Shown: piece by piece, positions 62,582 to 64,000 of the stretch
Layout of the letters: every line of letters starts with the position of its first letter
Position numbering within the stretch: the stretch's first letter is position 1
Origin: Plasmodiophora brassicae
Lineage: Eukaryota > Endomyxa > Phytomyxea > Plasmodiophorida > Plasmodiophoridae
Assembly (NCBI GenBank): GCA_039704465.1
Contig: JASFAU010000004.1
Span: 1,488,001-1,552,000, forward strand
Length of the DNA: 64,000 bases
Direction: 5' to 3'
The notes under the pieces: model-generated
Told to the model about the DNA's origin: nothing
The model's input: the letters and a program-made list of their open reading frames with translations, nothing else
Databases searched by the model: none
Position numbers and translations under genes: made by a program

Positions 62582-64000
62582 TTAAGCAGGGGTGGCGGCT
62601 GAACGACGATGAAGGTCGGCAACCTCGGCCAGGTACCAGACATGCGATCGCATATCCTTGTGCAGGCGCCGGCGGTTGAATTCACCCTGGTCCAGACCGG
62701 GGTCGACGACCGTCAGCAGGTCGTCCAGCATCTTCATCGCGGCCAGCAGCACCCGCTTCTCGCCCAGTCGCGTCAGGACAACGTTACGCTGGTTCTGCGT
62801 CAGGCCAACTTTGAGCAGGGCCTCGTCGACCTCGACGGACTGCCTCGCCTGGACGTAGCTCGTGTCCATCGCCATAGCCAGATATCGCAACGCGGCGCGT
62901 TCGTTCCGCAACGAGACGGGCGTGTCCCCATTCAGCAGCACCTGCCGCAATCGACATCAGACAACGCGCGAGACGCGATCGCCCAGATCGTCAGCGTACG
63001 TCGAGTTCCTCGGGGGTGGCCACCGCCACGCGGCTGAGGCTGAGGGCGCGCTGGAACGCGTCGTCGTCGGACCGGGGCGTGATCGTGAACCGAATCCTGT
63101 AGAATTCCGTGTCCGGATTGTTCGACTTGGCGACACGTTTCGCCAGCATGCCCGACGCCGCCTCGCCGTCGGGCAGCTGGACATGGATCGTGGCGGTGTC
63201 GAACGGGTTGTCGGGCAGCGCGAACCCGTAGCTGGACAGCAGGCGCCGGTTGCTCTTCGCGCCGTACGTGATGGTGATCGGGGCCCCTTTGGGGACGGGC
63301 TGGCGGGAGTAGATCTGTCCACGACGGGCATCGTGCTGGAACCGCCACGACGCCACACTGTCGAAATCGTGGTTGACCATGTCCGCATACGGCATCAAGG
63401 CGGTTTGCTCCACGCCGTCGATCGTTAACGAGAACGTGCGCGACTTGACGGTCAGGCGCGCCCACTTGTACGTCTCCAGGGTGTGCTGGTCGCAGAACGA
63501 TGCCAGCGCGCCACTGTTGTCATTCGCGGTCAGCAGCGCACACGATGGGGCGCCCGACGCAACGAGTACGTACCAGAGCGCGTTGTAGTCGTGGACGATG
63601 CGTTCGAGTTCCCAGGTGTGGAGCGTGTCCATGTTGTTGCCGGATTCGGCGAGCATGGCCACCTCGTCCGCATCGTAGTTAACGGGCAGGTTGGCGTAGC
63701 TGGTCGGCAGCGTCTGCAGGTACGGGAACCACCAGGAGCGCCGGCCCAGGTCGCGCTCGACGGTCAGAAACAGGGCAATGAGGTTGTGCGATGCGTCCAG
63801 GCCGGCGTAATCGTCTGGCAGCGCGGCCCGGGCCGCCTGGCCGATCTCCGCGTTCATCGCCAGGGAACCCGTGATGATGAAGCGCTCTGGGATGTCCATG
63901 ATGGCCTCACCGGGGCCGATATCGCGCGCCGCATGGACGCCGCGGTACTCGTCGTCATAGGTGACGATGTCCACGTTCGGGAACGACGCACCTTGGCTCG
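62582..64000 (-). CDS. SET-domain methyltransferase, Rubisco-LSMT/SETD-like (5' end beyond window)
   Basis: Two exons in the window, 63000 to the right edge and 62941..62582, joined in frame by a 58-nt intron. The upstream frame stays open to base 64000 and the GTG at 63974 is not a start, so the N-terminus is missing. RGVHAARDIGPGEAIMDIP is the SET beginning, LMPYADMVNHDFDS is the cofactor/catalytic segment (NH), and ITYGAKSNRRLLSSYGFALP ends SET with the conserved YG.....LL..YGF. The second exon is the helical substrate-binding C-terminal domain of the LSMT family (RNVVLTRLGEKRVLLAAMKM). It should methylate protein lysine; the target is unknown. Confidence 0.88.

Overview
The window is eukaryotic nuclear DNA. 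It is GC-rich and gene-dense on both strands, and most genes are split by very short GT-AG introns. The introns I could resolve by frame and homology are 40-75 nt, mostly 55-65, and many carry a CTAAC, CTGAC or CTAAT-like branch site. Short introns, close packing, many secreted or membrane ubiquitin-ligase-like proteins and a secreted kinase suggest a plasmodiophorid/rhizarian parasite such as Plasmodiophora. That assignment is inference; no marker gene in the window proves it. Many long open frames have no ATG or run through introns, so the starts and exons given here come from reading the sequence.

0-8.3 kb: the 5' part of an ABCA-type transporter, a small multi-pass protein and a FAM114-like protein (all minus strand), a decayed secreted zinc-finger gene, an inverted-repeat block and a broken tandem RING gene. 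8.3-20 kb: a large lectin/GH144-type glycosidase with a C-terminal anchor, a secreted C2H2 protein, a secreted protein kinase, a gene joining an F-box/LRR module to a complete presenilin-like nine-helix domain, and an EF-hand gene. 21-30.5 kb: beta-class-like GST, an isopenicillin-N-synthase-like 2OG-Fe(II) oxygenase, a RING-less member of a secreted family, a membrane-anchored HECT ligase, PIG-L, a bZIP factor and tRNA-Gly(CCC). 30.5-40.4 kb: two full secreted/membrane RING-H2 paralogues flanking a 5.1-kb Ty1/copia element with matching 180-bp LTRs. 41.4-46.9 kb: one 15-exon gene for a two-repeat cyclic-nucleotide-binding channel with a DEP domain. 47-64 kb: a second copia relic, a head-to-head inverted gene pair, a 612-aa secreted protein with an internal duplication, a FAM177 homologue, an unknown membrane protein, a P2-type ATPase, a small anchored protein, a TMEM62-like phosphoesterase and a SET/Rubisco-LSMT-type methyltransferase cut by the right edge.

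Two themes stand out. One is ubiquitin chemistry at membranes: a HECT with N-terminal helices, RING-H2 proteins with signal peptides, and an F-box joined to an intramembrane-protease fold. The other is secreted proteins that may act on a host: kinase, C2H2 protein, duplicated-domain protein and glycosidase. The best candidate for something undescribed is the F-box-LRR-presenilin gene at 14943-17342. Its three exons join in frame to 758 residues. TM1 of the presenilin part lies in the same exon as the LRRs, and the GxGD active-site motif is altered to RLFD.
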